The notes beneath the pieces were generated by a model, which made no database searches, had not been told where the DNA came from, and worked only from the letters and a program-made list of their open reading frames with translations. A program made the position numbers and the translations under genes. Of a stretch of 64,000 nucleotides of DNA, positions 49,841-63,700 are shown piece after piece. Every line of letters starts with the position of its first letter. Within the stretch, counting starts at the first letter, position 1. Origin of the DNA: Pempheris klunzingeri (taxonomy: Eukaryota; Chordata; Actinopteri; Acropomatiformes; Pempheridae); the NCBI RefSeq assembly GCF_042242105.1, contig NC_092012.1, positions 13,555,470-13,619,469 of the forward strand. Reading direction: 5' to 3'.

Positions 49841-52800
49841 TACCGGATGAGGACAGTTATCTTTAGCTATGTGCACATGCAGGGCAGACGGCACGCACGG
49901 CGTGACCCGGCTCCTCAGTCCATGTTTTCAGGTGCAGGTTGGAGACACATTTCTTAGGCCACATCTCCATTAGCTAGGCCCGCAGGTCGGATGCCACCTG
50001 AAGCAGCTGTCCTGATTAAATGAGATCAGACAGCACTGCCGCCGCCGCTGCTGCTAAACGACTTGTTGGAATCACACATTTTCATGCTGTTGCACACACA
50101 TCAAGGGCTGCAGCTTCAGTGGCAGTGAGTTATTGCACATTATTTTGCTGTATGAAATGCCAAAACAACGGCAGACGTCGATCAGAAGTTACACGAGGTC
50201 AAAGTGATGTGACATTTGCTGTAGTGGAGTGTAGTTGTTGTAACCTGCACGGTCAGTACCTCAAAGTGTTCACCTGAAGTGAGTAAAATGACAGGCCCCA
50301 TTACAAATGTCTTCTCCTCATTTGGTAGCTTTATGATTTAATGTTTCATAATTCATTAATAGTAGTAGACTTGACTAACCGGATTTAAAGCCTAGCCTAC
50401 CATCCAGACTATGCATTTGGTAGTTTAGTAGATGACATGCTGTGACAGATCCTTATTATCTTTTTTTTTTTTTAACAGCGACAGCAAGGGGAATGTCACA
50501 CCTGTTTATCATTTACACTTGGAATATTTCACAGATAATTTGTGCCCTCCTCCTCCTCCTCTCACGACTTCCAGTTATGGATCCAGTTTTTCTCTATTGC
50601 CATTACATTAATGCCATTGAAAGTGTAATGTTTCAGCATACATGACCAGAGGAGTCCTAATATATATAATAATAATAAGGATAATGAACATTTCTATAAA
50701 GGCTGTGCAAAAATGACATCAAAACAAGAGTTCGGGGAAGAAAAATGAAGGAAACGTTGTTCATTACGCATAAAGTGGCACATACTGTAGTCTAGACCTC
50801 TCTTGTAGTTTCTGGTAGTCGTCCAGTAGCCTTCTGTTCTACGCTTCGGCACAAGATAAGTTCTGAGGGGTACTGAGAATTCATGACACACAGAAGAGTA
50901 CTGGACTTTATCCCAGAATTTACCATTAACATTTGATTTTATTCTGATTCCTGCACTGTGTTCTGTCTCCTTCCTCAAGCCTGCCGAGTTAAGACAAGCT
51001 TATACACTACATACTTAATCAAATTTAGATAAGAAATCAATCCAGGCCCAGCTTTGTAAGGCTGCATCAACACCAGTGTTTACACTTGGTTCACTGGCAT
51101 CCCTGTAGGCTTCAGTCCTAGTGGAAACCAAGCACCTCCAGGGAGTCCTGGCAGATACAGCATGTTGTCTCTTTGTTTTCCAAAGCATTGTGTGTGGCCT
51201 GTCCTTGTTACAGAAAACTGGCTTCTCTGCTCTAATATTGGCTAATTAATTTAGATCATTTGATTTAGCAGGGCCTAATGCTGGCATTCAGATGTATAAA
51301 GGTAGTTACACTGCTTCCAATAATGATGGAAAACATTTTTTTTAATCATTTGTGATGCCCTAATGTTGTTTTTGCATGATTGCAGAGAATTTATAGCTCA
51401 TATCTCAGGTTTGTGCCTTATACAAAGATTTGTACGCCAACCTTTAAAAATAATAAGTAAGGACTGAGTATAATGCATCGTTTAAGAACCACCTAAAGCC
51501 TGCTATCTTTTGATAACTACTCAGCTACGAGTGGAATATAACACGACTACACGATGACCCAAAATGTAGGTCACTCCTTTTAAACAGAAAGAAGTCCTGT
51601 GAGATACAACCGCCCATAGGCTGTTGTTTGATGTGTAGTTTATATTCCTGTTCTAAGTTTTCTCTACAAATTTTTCATCTTCACCATTTTGTCCTGGACT
51701 TCCCCTTTCCCCTTTTGAGGAAGGAGAAGTATAGTTTGTGCCGCCCCAAAAGGTTTAAGGGTTTATGTTATTTAGAAATAACACATCTATAGGCCATTTT
51801 CATTCACCATGGTACACACACTAGGTGTATGTTGTTTTTATGTATATGAAGCCACAATTTGTAGGCCTGTATAATCTCAGCAGCCCATCTCCAATGTCGT
51901 GTCATGTCGTGATGATGTGTAGGTGAGTGCTCGTGAGAGAAGAATGGACGTAGGAAATCCATACTTTTTAAGAGACTTTTTAAAATGTAAACGCCGCTCC
52001 ATTAATGTGTACACATAGCCGCTAAACCAAGGAGTCATTAGAGTGAAACTTGCATTATCGTTCAACTGCAAATTTTCAGTCGCAGTTTGACAGCATAATG
52101 CCACAGACTCTTGAAATTCAAGTTCATTTTGTTGTGTGTGACGAATACATATCGGCATAAAAGGCACTTGTTATTTCTGTTATATCGGATCTTGTAAAAC
52201 ATGTTTTTTGACAACAGAGTATTTCTTTGAAGTGAACAGAAGTGTGTTTATTCGTAAGTTGAGTTGCCTTCCGGAAATCTCCCTGTATTCATTTATCAGA
52301 CTGGGGCTTGAAATGCAAGTTCGTGAGAGATAATGAGGCAATTAACATTTCACGTTGCAGTTGCTAATAACCTTCTTTTATGTCCAGTGCATGTACAAGA
52401 CTGATTTATATAAGATCTTCACTACACGGAGATGTAGATGCCATAGTATACACCTAAATTTTAGACCTTGTCTTTTTAACAGTGCACAGGACAGGTGATC
52501 CAAATGAGCCGCATGTAAAAGGGCATCAGTCTGTGACAATATCGGTGAAACAGTATTAATGGCCTGACAGGTACTTTGCCGGCGGGTGTGTGTTTGTGTC
52601 CACCCTTGGACAGACTTGCGTGTATAGCAAAATCTATACACTGAGATCATGTGATTCTGCAACAACGCCATTAATAGACAGCTGTGTGAAAAACACCAGT
52701 TTAATACATTCAGCACGCTACTGAAAACCTATGGCTGCAGCAGTGTGTTGCACGGACAAAACTGCTGCTACTATTTTCAGTATCTGACCAGATACAATGA

Positions 52801-53239
52801 CAAACAGATCTGTACATGGTTTGTGGCAGCAAGCCACAGACAGGTTGGCAGAGCACATATGTTACCAAGACACGCAAAAAAAAAAATTCATGTGTACATA
52901 AACACACACATGCAATCAGCAGTGCACATACTATCACATCAACTGAAAGAAGAGAAAATGGAGTGGGAAGAGGTGAAAGGGATTGAGTGGGTGGCAGTGG
53001 GAGAAAAAGATGGAGAAAGAGGCAGAGGGAGAGTAGGAGTGAGTGGCACATGGCTTTCAGTCTAAAAAAAGATGAGCAACACGAAACCAAAACCAGAATC
53101 TGGATTAGCTAGATAAGGAAGAGGAGGGGGACAGGGGAAGGCTCGAGGAGAAAATGTAGGTTTCCTCTGCACTGAAAATGGTGCAGATGCACACGCTCAG
53201 TTTCATGCTCATAAATGTCCTCTAAAATATGAATACTGA

Positions 53240-53345
53240 ATGAGTGTGTGGGTAGGAGGAGAAGAAGGAGAGAGCACGAGGATGGGAAGACAGAAGATGA
53301 GAGAGGCAGAGGGTGAGATGGAGGTAGGAGAGAGGGTGAGATTGT
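53240..53345. repeat. Purine-rich (GAGA-type) low-complexity tract
   Basis: Dominated by A and G on the plus strand ('ggaggagaagaaggagagag'). Minus-strand Ser/Pro/Leu-rich ORFs here are artefacts of the composition. Confidence 0.6.
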
Positions 53346-55699
53346 TTAGGATGGACAGTGTACTGCTGTAGTGTGACAGAATGGGGAGAGACAGGATTGC
53401 CGGAGACTGCAGGAGCGGAGCCAGAGATGTGACAAATGCTGGAGAGAATCTTGATCTGAGCAGAGTGTAACACTGACCCAGGCAGAAAAAGAGAGAGACG
53501 GGAACAGATGAATGTATGACACAGAGCAGGAGACGGAGATATCTGGGACTGTGCTGCAGCCGCGCCTTCATGCCAACCCGCCAGAACCTCAGCGTTTTCT
53601 GCGGACATTCTCAGCCCCCCCAAGCAAATATTTTTCCTTTTTTGTTGATTCTTACTGATTATGACTCCATAACAAGCTACCTGGAAGAGAAAGTCACCAC
53701 ATACCTGTGTGCCCACGGAGCTTCAGTTCACTAACTAATTGTGAAATAGTTGAATAACCCTTTAATACAAGTAACCATCACTTGATATGAGTCGGTCCTG
53801 TCCGAAAACCACTCTGGTTGAACCCTGTGTATGAGAATTTAATTATATTCCCAACAATCTTTTTGTTCACCAAATAAATGCGCCACATTTCACTGTCACA
53901 TCCCATGGATCAGCACGAGACAATCGGTACTTGTTGCAGAAACTAAATGTGCTACAGTGAATGTCAGATGCATCCAGGATGCAGGCAGATGCTAAAGTGA
54001 AAGCCGCAGTCTGTTTACCTGGGTTTCGTTGGACCCACCTTAGTGTACATAGACTCTCTACTCACCTCCAATGTAAAGAATCACACCCTTGCTGATTACT
54101 GAAACATGTCAACAAGGGTTTTGGGTGGGTACAATCTAGAAATGTAGTTCTGTAGGAAGTATTTGGTGTCAATTGCTTGACTAGCGAAGTAACCCAAGCA
54201 CGCCGCCAAGGGACTGCACTTTAGAAATGAAATAGATTTTCTGATGTGCTCTGTCAAAACATTTTGATCCGGTGTGATTACTGAGGAAGAGATGAGGTCA
54301 CTGGTCAGTGTGATGTTTTTTTGAAGCACTCCACAGGAAATGCTGAGTGCATCAGAACAGAGCATCCCAATTTTGACTGGACATCCACAAAAACACAGTT
54401 TCAGAATGACATCCCGTGGTATCATCTATCATCTGTTAAAGGGGAGCAGTTATGTTTCATGCTTTTTTTCTTTTTTTAATGAAGCGCTGCAAAATGCACA
54501 GCTTGTTTCTGAGACAACCAGGTGGCCTGTTTTTTAGTGTCAGACTAAATGTGTGCACCTGCACAATCACCTGTTGTTTGTTGGTGGATGTACCTGTACC
54601 ATCATATATCTGTTCAAGCTATAATAATAATAATAACCACAGTGTTGCTTGAAGTGAGGCAGCACCCAAAATCATTTTATGTATCAAACAGTCTCTTCCT
54701 GTAGGCCTGAAAGATTTCAGTGGTGACATGTTTTCACAATGAAAAAAAGAAATCCAAAAGTCCAAAGAAACTTCTTAAGTCACTTTGCAGCATAATAAAA
54801 TTATCTGCTGTTCACGCTCAGTGTGGTGTGTAATCACAGAATTTCACAGTAATATGGCCGAATACTTCCAGCGCAGCTTCAGAGCTTCGAGGGGCAGCAG
54901 CGCATCATGAAAGCTTTACATTTAGGCTGTTTTGGGAGAAAATGGTCTCTGGAAAATTCTGAGATTCCGTTTGGTTTCAAGAGGCTTATGTGGACATTTT
55001 GTTGCTGACTTTTTCCAACATGAACAACTGGACACTGTTGGAATCCATCGTAACTGGCAGAAGTCAAGCTGATAATGAGGAAAAGGCAAACTTTGTACAA
55101 TGACCTTTTAGGCCTATAGAGGGTGTTTGGTTGGAGCTCATAATGTACTACATGACAATGTTTTAACAATCTGTTAAAAGTAGCAGTGTTGTTTTTCATT
55201 GGTGTGAAGGCAAAATGAAAATACTGAAAAATACATAATCAGATTTATTAAAAAAATTAAGGATTAAGTTAATCACCTCTAAGACCTGGCTATTTCTCAT
55301 ATGATAATGGATCAGAATTTCTCGCCTGTTTGACTTCAAACCAGTTTGTGAGATCTACTTTCTCATGTATGTGTGAGGAGATGTGTGCTAGCCAAAGTAA
55401 ATATTCTTCTTGATCTTGAGTATAGTAGTGGTAACAGTTTTTTTCATAGAGAGTATGATAGAATATATAGAGGCTGTGATGATAAAGAGGTTGTATGCTG
55501 GTGCAGCAGACTCTCCGTGAGTGAGATGGAAAAAGGGAACAACAAAGCACCTGCTGCTTGTCCTACCAGATCAACCTGCTGTCTGTAAAACAAGGTATAT
55601 ATAACAATGTTGAGTACACATGGGACTTCAGTTTTAAATTTTAAATTCAGATCCAGTATCTGTAACTACCTACGGAATTATATATTGATATGTTGATGG

Positions 55700-56110
55700 T
55701 GTTCTGTGTCATCTTTTGAGCAGTGAGACTTGGGGACGTTTAAAGGTAAAATGAATAGGATTTGTCGATTGCAGCTGGGCCCTCCTCCCCGACTCAGCTA
55801 CACCAGAAATGCACGCCGTCTGACAGCAGTGGTGGTGGTTTTTCGGTGCTGTGTCCGCCATTGTCGTAGCTTCCTCTTGGATGTTTGCTTACAATCTGGT
55901 ACCTGGTCGCTATTAGCCGAGGGCTGCACCGTTGATGCCCAGAAATGTCCCGTGGACCGCAAAATAAGAACACCCAAGCCGAGGTCAAGCTCTCTGCAGA
56001 TACTGACACTGCCACATACTTCCAGTGGGTCATTAGTGATGATATAGAGAGATTAATTTTGTATGAATCCATACATTGTTTTTAGGAAAATCCTACTACC
56101 ATTTTTTCCC
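55700..56110. repeat. Probable interspersed repeat (unclassified)
   Basis: A GC-richer island with 'ggtacctggtcgctat' and 'tccatacattgttttt' that I believe is a recurrent teleost repeat. Short inverted matches occur near its ends ('aggattt' and 'aaatcct'). There is no second copy in the window to confirm it. Confidence 0.3.
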
Positions 56111-56723
56111 CTTTATCAGCAATAGTGGATATGAATGCGTCCTGACTTAATGAAGAGATAACAGAACAGCCAGTTTTCTTAAACACCTAGAGGCAATGTG
56201 TAGGCTCAAATAAGATTACTATGGTTGCTACAAGGTTATAGCATCTGTAGGAGATGCATCAGGTAATTCAAAAACAATCATTCTCAGTAAAACATGTTGG
56301 ATGCCATGCTGCATTCCTGCGTCGTGTTTCTTTCAATAAGTCCATGTCAAAGACAAAGCCATAATGACGGACGGGGAGCCCTGTCATTGTTGTTACATCA
56401 TTGTTGTTGCATCACGTGGGTATGGCCCTGGGCCTGGCACACAGTAGCACGCCGGTCTGGAGCACAAAAGCATTGCTCACATGCAGGAATATATCTCAGT
56501 CTTTTCACAAAACACATGTCATTTGGATTCAGACGGAGTCACTCACTCAGGATGAGAGTCAAGAGTTTGTATGACTCATGCCGTATGCAGAAAGCGCTAT
56601 CATAGCAGAGTCAGGGACGGCAGCTCAGCCTGGAGCTGTCTGTGTAGCAGAGTTGCCCTAAAGGTCAGGTTTTAGGCATTTAGGTGCTCTTTTGATCTCA
56701 GGCTACAAACACAGCAGGATGTG

Positions 56724-56746
56724 TGGTGTGTGTGTGTGTGTGTGTG
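56724..56746. repeat. TG dinucleotide microsatellite
   Basis: About ten TG units in otherwise unremarkable DNA. Confidence 0.85.
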
Positions 56747-59448
56747 CCAGCTGTAGGTGCTGGAATCGAATGTATTTATTGCTAGTGAGGAGGTGTAAAA
56801 AATACAAAATCTCACCTCAAATAACATTAGGAAGTTTCTCTCCTATTCCCTCAACATCAATAAGGGATGGGCTTGGCATTTGCTTTCATCCTGACTGTGC
56901 ATAATCACCAAGAAAATCATGGATGGTATAACTTGAATTAGCAAAGCATATGTTATTTCAATCAATATCCACAGTAATATAAACATGGGCATTTGGACAG
57001 TGGAATAACAAACTTTGCTGTCATTTCTAAAAATAAATACCTTGGACATTCAGGGTATGAATACCTACTCTGCTGATGTATCAATATGCTTTGAAAATCT
57101 AAAAATTGTGTAATTGTGGTAATGCAGGCATGACAGTTTTTTGCTGATCAGTGTTTGACTTTAGAGCTAGAAAAACAGTCGATATACTGCACTTTGATAT
57201 GAAGGGTCCTACTTACAACTGCTCAAAATGATTGATTTTAAACCACTGAGTGAACATGTCCATTTAATTTGGGTCGGAGCTTAAGGGTTATGCATTAACA
57301 TGGACAGAAAAGGGTTACATGAAACAAATGAGAAGTCACATTGTGCCCATTTAAAATAAAATCCATGAGCTCAAAGAATGTCTGCTCATAAAGAAATTAA
57401 AAAGCAATTTCACAGTGTATGATATCCAACTTAAATTGTGCTTATTTTGCACAATGATCCATAATACTTTCTTTGACTTTTTCTCTGATTCAAAGAATAG
57501 TCAGAACCATGGTCCGCTTAGTGACTATGCCTCACAAAGTGAAAGTCATCAAGTGGAGTTTAAAAGTTTTGAATTAAGCTTGACTTTATGTTGTTGGGCA
57601 GAATCCAATCAATGACAAGTCCTGATAACCCACACCCCCCTTTTCCCGTTGTCTTTTTCTTGTTGGCCACCTACTTGTCATGTTGATTGTTTCATCACAA
57701 TAAAATGAAATGTTCAGGTGTGGCTTGAACTATTGATAATAATGGCTATTTGAGAGAAGTGGATGCATGCTGTCAGGATAGCATTAGTCTGTCAAAAAGT
57801 GCCATATTTATTCAGTAAGGCCTTAACATTGTAACATTTTAAAGTGTCTATAAATACAAATGTTTTATTGCACAGAAATTCTTTTTCTTAATATTCTATC
57901 ATCTTTTCTCTGGCAGTATATTATGACCCAGCTCGTTAGGGGAAAGGGAGGCAACATAAAACCAGATGTTCCTGATAAAGCAAAGTCATTTAATATTAAG
58001 TGAGAATTGGACAGTTGTGCAAAACTAAAAGCAGGCAAACAACAAAGGAAAAGGCAGATAAATCAGAAAAATTTACATAACCAAAAGGGGGCTCTCACAA
58101 GCTATTAGAGCTCATCTATGTAACCCTGTTTAAAGAAAACCAAAAAGTAAATAAATGCCTCACTAACTACAATTAATTACTCCAGTCACAAACAAAATGT
58201 CTGAGGTGTCTAAACAAATGAAAATTAAGCGTGTGCACATCAGTTCAATCAACAATATCTAAACCTGGCCCGCTCCAAGGAAATTTCAGTACTGTCTCAT
58301 CTAACAAAACACCAATACTAGTTTTAACACAGTCACTGAACAAGAGACACAAAGTCAAGTCATAACCAAAGATTCAGCCGCCCAGACTGTCGAGCTGGCT
58401 CAGGATTTAAAGCTTCCCACTCTCGATTGCCTCTTTCTGACTTGGGCAAGGACTGGGTGCTGCTCCAATCAGGACTGGGAAAGCTCTGCTCAGGAAAGTG
58501 GAAGGAGCTCCAGCGTCCAGCAACACACAAATACAAAAACACACTTGCTAGACTCACACAGGCTGTGGCCCTAACACAGCATTTGTGTATTTTGTCTATT
58601 TTATGGCGCTTTAGTAGAAGATTATACTTGCATAAACAGCCATGATTATCAAAGGATTGCCGAATTTCATACTCTAAAACCAAATATCATCATGGTGCAA
58701 GATATATCCACCTCTGGTTTCTCATGAATTCTGAATTGCCTAAGTAAGGCAAGTTTGCAATCAAAGCACAGTTAACCATGCAGCTCTGTCAGTGCACCAC
58801 CAATGTGATCTGCTAGCATTTCGCTGTGGTGAAAAAAGCCTGAGTGCATCTGCTAATGTCTCCAGTAGAAGCTAAACAGGACCACTAATAGGCTAACATC
58901 CCCTGAGTGATGGATGAGAAAGCCCTTGAGGAGCCAACTGCTATTAGTGAGGATCTTGGGTTGAGACATGTACTGATGGCCAGAGCTTTCTTCCATGAAA
59001 TGAGGCCGGCAGAGCGGATCTCGTCAGAGGTCATTGCTGATTAGTTGTACACACAACTGAATACTAGAATGACAGGCTGGGATTCGGGTGTGTGACTGTG
59101 CAGCTTGATAAATCACCTATACTGAGATTATTGGGCTAGTGTACTCTCTTCTTGAAGGTTTTTACTGCTGAAAAGGAAACGCTTGAAATGCTTATTATCA
59201 ACAGAAAGTGAACTTCAAATTTGAGGATTCAAACGTGATCCTGTGAACTAATCGCAGGCATGCTTATTCAAGTGTTTTGCTGCTGGTCTTGAACAGTATC
59301 CTGATAGTTAAAGGGACACTCTTCTAATGTTCCTATTGCATTGATCAATTGAAAATATTGACTGACTTCTGAATCAGTGGTCACCGTTGTTGCCTGACAA
59401 AGGCCCGAAAAGTGAGAATGCAACCTGAATACAGATTGAATAAATATA

Positions 59449-60245
59449 CAGTGGGGCAAAAAAGTATTTAGTCAGCCACCAATTGTGCAAGTTCTCCCAC
59501 TTAAAAAGATGAGAGAGGCCTGTAATTTTCATCATAGGTACACTTCAACTATGTGAGACAAAATGGGGGGAAAGAATCCAGGAAATCACATTGTAGGATT
59601 TTTAATGAATTAATTGGTAAATTCCTCGGTAAAATAAGTATTTGGTCACCTACAAACAAGCAAGATTTCTGGTTCTCACAGACCTGTAACTTCTTTAAGA
59701 GGCTCCTCTGTCCTCCACTCGTTACCTGTATTTATGGCACCTGTTTGAACTCGTTATCAGTATAAAAGACACCTGTCCACAACCTCAAACAGTCACACTC
59801 CAAACTCCACTATGGCCAAAACCAAAGAGCTGTCAAAGGACACCAGAAACAAAATTGTAAACCTGCACCAGGCTGGGAAGACTGAATCTGCAATAGATAA
59901 GCAGCTTGATGTGAAGAAATCAACTGTGGGAGCAATTATTAGAAAATGGAAGACATACAAGACCACTGATAATCTCCCTCCATCTGGGGCTCCACGCAAG
60001 ATCTCACCCCATGGGGTCAAAATGATCACAAGAACGGTGAGCAAAAATCCCAGAACCACACGGGGGGACCTAGTGAATGACCTGCAGAGAGCTGGGACCA
60101 AATCAGTAACACACTACGCCGCCTGGGACTCAAATCCTGCAGTGCCAGACGTGTCCCCCTGCTTAAGCCAGTACATGTCCAGGCCCGTCTGAAGTTTGCT
60201 AGAGAGCATTTGGATGATCCAGAAGAGGATTGGGAGAATGTCATA
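59449..60245 (+). mobile_element. Truncated Tc1-like transposon (left half)
   Basis: It starts 'cagtggggcaaaaaagtatt' after a TA, the left terminal repeat of a Tc1 family different from the copy at 16351. Inner direct repeat 'aagtatttggtcacctac' lies at about 59637. The N-terminal transposase part follows, then the similarity stops near 60245 where the catalytic region should begin. No right terminal repeat is seen, so the right half was lost by deletion or abortive gap repair. Confidence 0.85.
59812..60245 (+). pseudogene. Tc1 transposase N-terminal fragment
   Basis: The frame starts at ATG 59812 ([20 protein letters not shown]) and holds the helix-turn-helix DNA-binding part, with a [13 protein letters not shown] recognition region. 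Small indels near 60100 shift the frame, ending the open part at 60192, while homologous sequence (e.g. FAREHLDDPEEDWENV in another frame) continues to about 60240. All three catalytic acidic residues are absent. It cannot encode an active enzyme. Confidence 0.85.
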
Positions 60246-60679
60246 GGGAACAGGGAACAGTCAAAATAACAAGTAAGGGTGAAATAAAATAGCTTAAAAT
60301 AATGATGATTAATCAGACAAGTCTTTGATTCAACATTATACACCCTCTGACAGCCAGTGTTGGTCATCATTAAAGCAGTTGTTATAAATGACTGTTTCTA
60401 AGATTTTAGTAGCCATCGCTTCATTTCTGTACAATTTTAATCCGGCAAACGGTGAGCTCAGCTTTGATTAATCTGATTCATTTTATGTTATGATGATATC
60501 GTGATTCGTGGTTATGTTGGACAGATAATGTCAACCTGATTTAATAGTAGTGCAAGTACTGTATTATTTTAGATAATAACCAAATAAGTGCCAAAATCAG
60601 TTATTGTTTGGGCAAAAATGTTTTGGATTAGGAATTGGGCATCCGTCAACCACAATGCAAATTAATTTGGAAACCATAT

Positions 60680-60735
60680 GACACCCGCTGCATGCTGGGA
60701 TAGGCTCCATTCCCCGTGATGGGAAGGGGTAAGCC
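60680..60735 (+). repeat. RTE/Expander-like 3' fragment
   Basis: The segment 'tgctgggataggctccattc' followed by 'gggaaggggtaagccg' matches the end of the retroelement family seen at 3360 and 13399, same orientation as the latter. Confidence 0.45.
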
Positions 60736-63700
60736 GTTTTTTAAAGAGGTGATGCGTGTATAGATAGAAGGAGCCGGTGCTACGTTATTGGACTTTTACT
60801 CAGAAAACCTTAACTGAGTATGCTTTACACTACAACAAGGCCATACTCTCTAATTCCATTTAATTTGTAATTATGTCATGCTGTTTTTTCCACTGTTGAG
60901 GTCTCTGCTGGGAGTTGAAGCTATATTATAACAACAGGCCTGGAGGAGAGTGCCGATAAGTGTCCGTAAATGAGATTTGAGGGGGGAGTTCAGATGTTCC
61001 TCTTCATTTGTTTCCCCTCTGTCTTTCTGTCTTCCCTCCCTCTCTCCCTCCCTCCCTCTCTTCACTGTCCTCTTTAATGTTACTCCAACCCAGATAGAGT
61101 TTTACAAGTAGCTGTGAGGTGGCTTCAGTCACATGAACCCATTCGCATGCCCTTGTTTCTTTCACTCTCTTGCATTACGTCAAAGCTGGGGAGCCACATA
61201 GTAGGATAAACAATAATAAGTGGAATCTATAGGTCAAGAGTTGTGCCATGCCTAATGTGTAGGCATATAAGTTCTCAGTCTCCTCTGAAGCTTTGGCTTA
61301 TTATCAATAATCACAACAAGTACCCAAGCTTTATTTACAGGTATCCAGCCAGTTACTGTGGATGGCTGAGATTTAACAGATTTTTGTTCCAGTCAAACAC
61401 TAACAGCTGATATTGTTGTGTTCTCCATCCTCTTTGGTTGAAGGTCTGCCAATCAGTGAAACCACCTGCTGTAGTGCTTTGATTGGAAGGAAACCCCTCA
61501 TACTGTCACTCCACTGCTCATGGCTTGACCTCAGTTGTAATCACCTGCCAACACAGCTCAGGCCGGGTTGCTGTGAAGGCAATTTTTGTATCACTAAAAT
61601 ATTGAAGGAACAAGTCATTATTGGGCATAAATTGTCCTGCAATGTTTGTGCCAATTGCACGAAATCAGTTTTTTTGGTGTTTTTTTATTATACCTGCAGG
61701 TGCTTCTTATTTTATAATGCTCAGCCTCTGTGCTGCAACTGCTGTGCTGTCTGTGGGGTCTCAAGTGGTATGATCCCCTTTTTCATACAAGCACATGTCA
61801 AAGTTTTAGAACAGGGAGAAGCAGCTTAAACCTAGTGAATGTAATTAAATCACGTAACCAGTAACACCAGTTTCATGAAGCTCACAAAACGTGTGTGTGC
61901 TGACTGAACTATATACTGTAGTTGCTATATAATGCTGTGTTTTGAGCCTGTTGTTTGAAGTCTTGTTCAGCAAATGCAGCTCTAAGTCTTTCAGGCTCTA
62001 ATTGTAACCACCGTTGGGAGGTGAGCAGTTAAAATTTGTCATTGTAGAAAAGCAGACGGGTAGACCTCTTTGCTGCTCATTGTACAAGCAGTCAAAGCAG
62101 GCATTTCACAGTCAGGTGAATAGCGGGTGTCTGCTTGATTAAGGCCATTCACAAAGCAAAACTAGTTCCACCAGTCATTTCTTCCTCTCAATAGAATATA
62201 GAAGAAGTCAATTATTGTCATGGCCCGTCGCCCTACAATATGTGATTCCCTTTTAGCTGTGCCTGTTATTTTGTCACAATACCTACCCAGGCCCATGATG
62301 CATGTGTGCATATGAAGTCCATGATTCATTTCCAGCTCAATGCTGCACAGTATTAGAGCTAAAGAGATTGTTGTCTTTATAATAATATGGTTTAATATGC
62401 CTATTAAGAGTATCTTTATTTCATATTTAAAGAATTTCAGTTTAAAGTGCCCTGTTTACATTCAATGTTACTCGTCAAAACGTGTATCCTTGAAACCTAA
62501 CAAATGTGTCGAATGCATTTTCTTTCTTATAAAACATTTGCAAAGTCAAAAAAAAAAAATGAAACCTGCAAGGCTACCAGTGGTAAAAAGGGAGCATTTA
62601 ATCTTTGATGAAATAGTACACAAATGCAAAAATATTAATCAATATTAAGCATTTTGAGCTTTAGTGAGCACACAATCATATTTAGACAGGATGTTCATAA
62701 ATGGCTGCAAAACCGAGTACTGCAACCTACTGTTATGACCAACACTGAAAGTATCAAAGCAAATTATTAGAAACTAGAACATAGAAAATCTGGTCACACA
62801 AAACACACTGATGTTACATACTGCTACAGACATTTATGTTGGCATTATGGCAAAGGAACAACAATATATGTAGGGTACCTTTTTTTTATAGCACAGTTGC
62901 AACGTAGGAAAATCTTAATCTTCTCTTTGACCTGTTACAGTTTTATTATAGAAAACATATTTTGTCAGATGAAATGAATCAGGACATGTGATGGGTTCTT
63001 GCCTCTGTTGAAACTCAAACAGTGACCTTGGCTGCTTCAGTCTAGTAGGTGTCCAGATTGCTGGAATATAGGTGCCAGTCATATGTGCACTAAATTTGTT
63101 GGTGGTCTGCCGTACCAGACCATGCCAGCTGAATTTCACATGTATGAAGCTAAATGAACTACATTTATGCACATAAAATAGCAAAACTCACAACAATATT
63201 GAGAACAATGTCCATCTTGCCCAAATTGTAATATTTGTGATCATTTTTGAGGGATACAAACATTTGCTATGTCACCCGGTGTTATATATGTTACTATAGT
63301 GATATGAAGAAGGAATAGCTGAACTGAGCAATCCAGCATTTGTGTAGTGAAATTATTGGGTTTTAGCATAGTCCATATAGAAGATCTGACGGAGAGAAGT
63401 CACAGTCATGATCCGTCTAAAAAGTGTAAGAGCCCCTATGTCATGTTGGTCCCAAGCAATGGGGGAAACCTTTATTTTGTATTAAGTCATAATGCAAGTC
63501 AGTGTAATGTTCATGCCAATGAGCAGTCACCAAAAAAAGTGCTGAAAATGTTATTTAAAATTTTGTAGATTTGGCCTTCTTAGAAGTTAAAAGTCCAGTA
63601 AACATGACAGCAACGTCTCCAGTGTTTGTGTGTGTGTGTGTAGTAGTAGGAAAGAAAAGAGTTTGTATAAAGGTACTTCTCCAGATCTGTGCAGAGGAAA

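Noticed and set aside
53209-53716. Ser/Pro/Leu-rich minus-strand ORFs of 120 and 164 codons
   Set aside because: They run through a purine-rich low-complexity tract; the composition explains the open frame.
55730-56047. 105-codon plus-strand ORF
   Set aside because: It lies in a segment that looks like an interspersed repeat, with no domain and no splice context.
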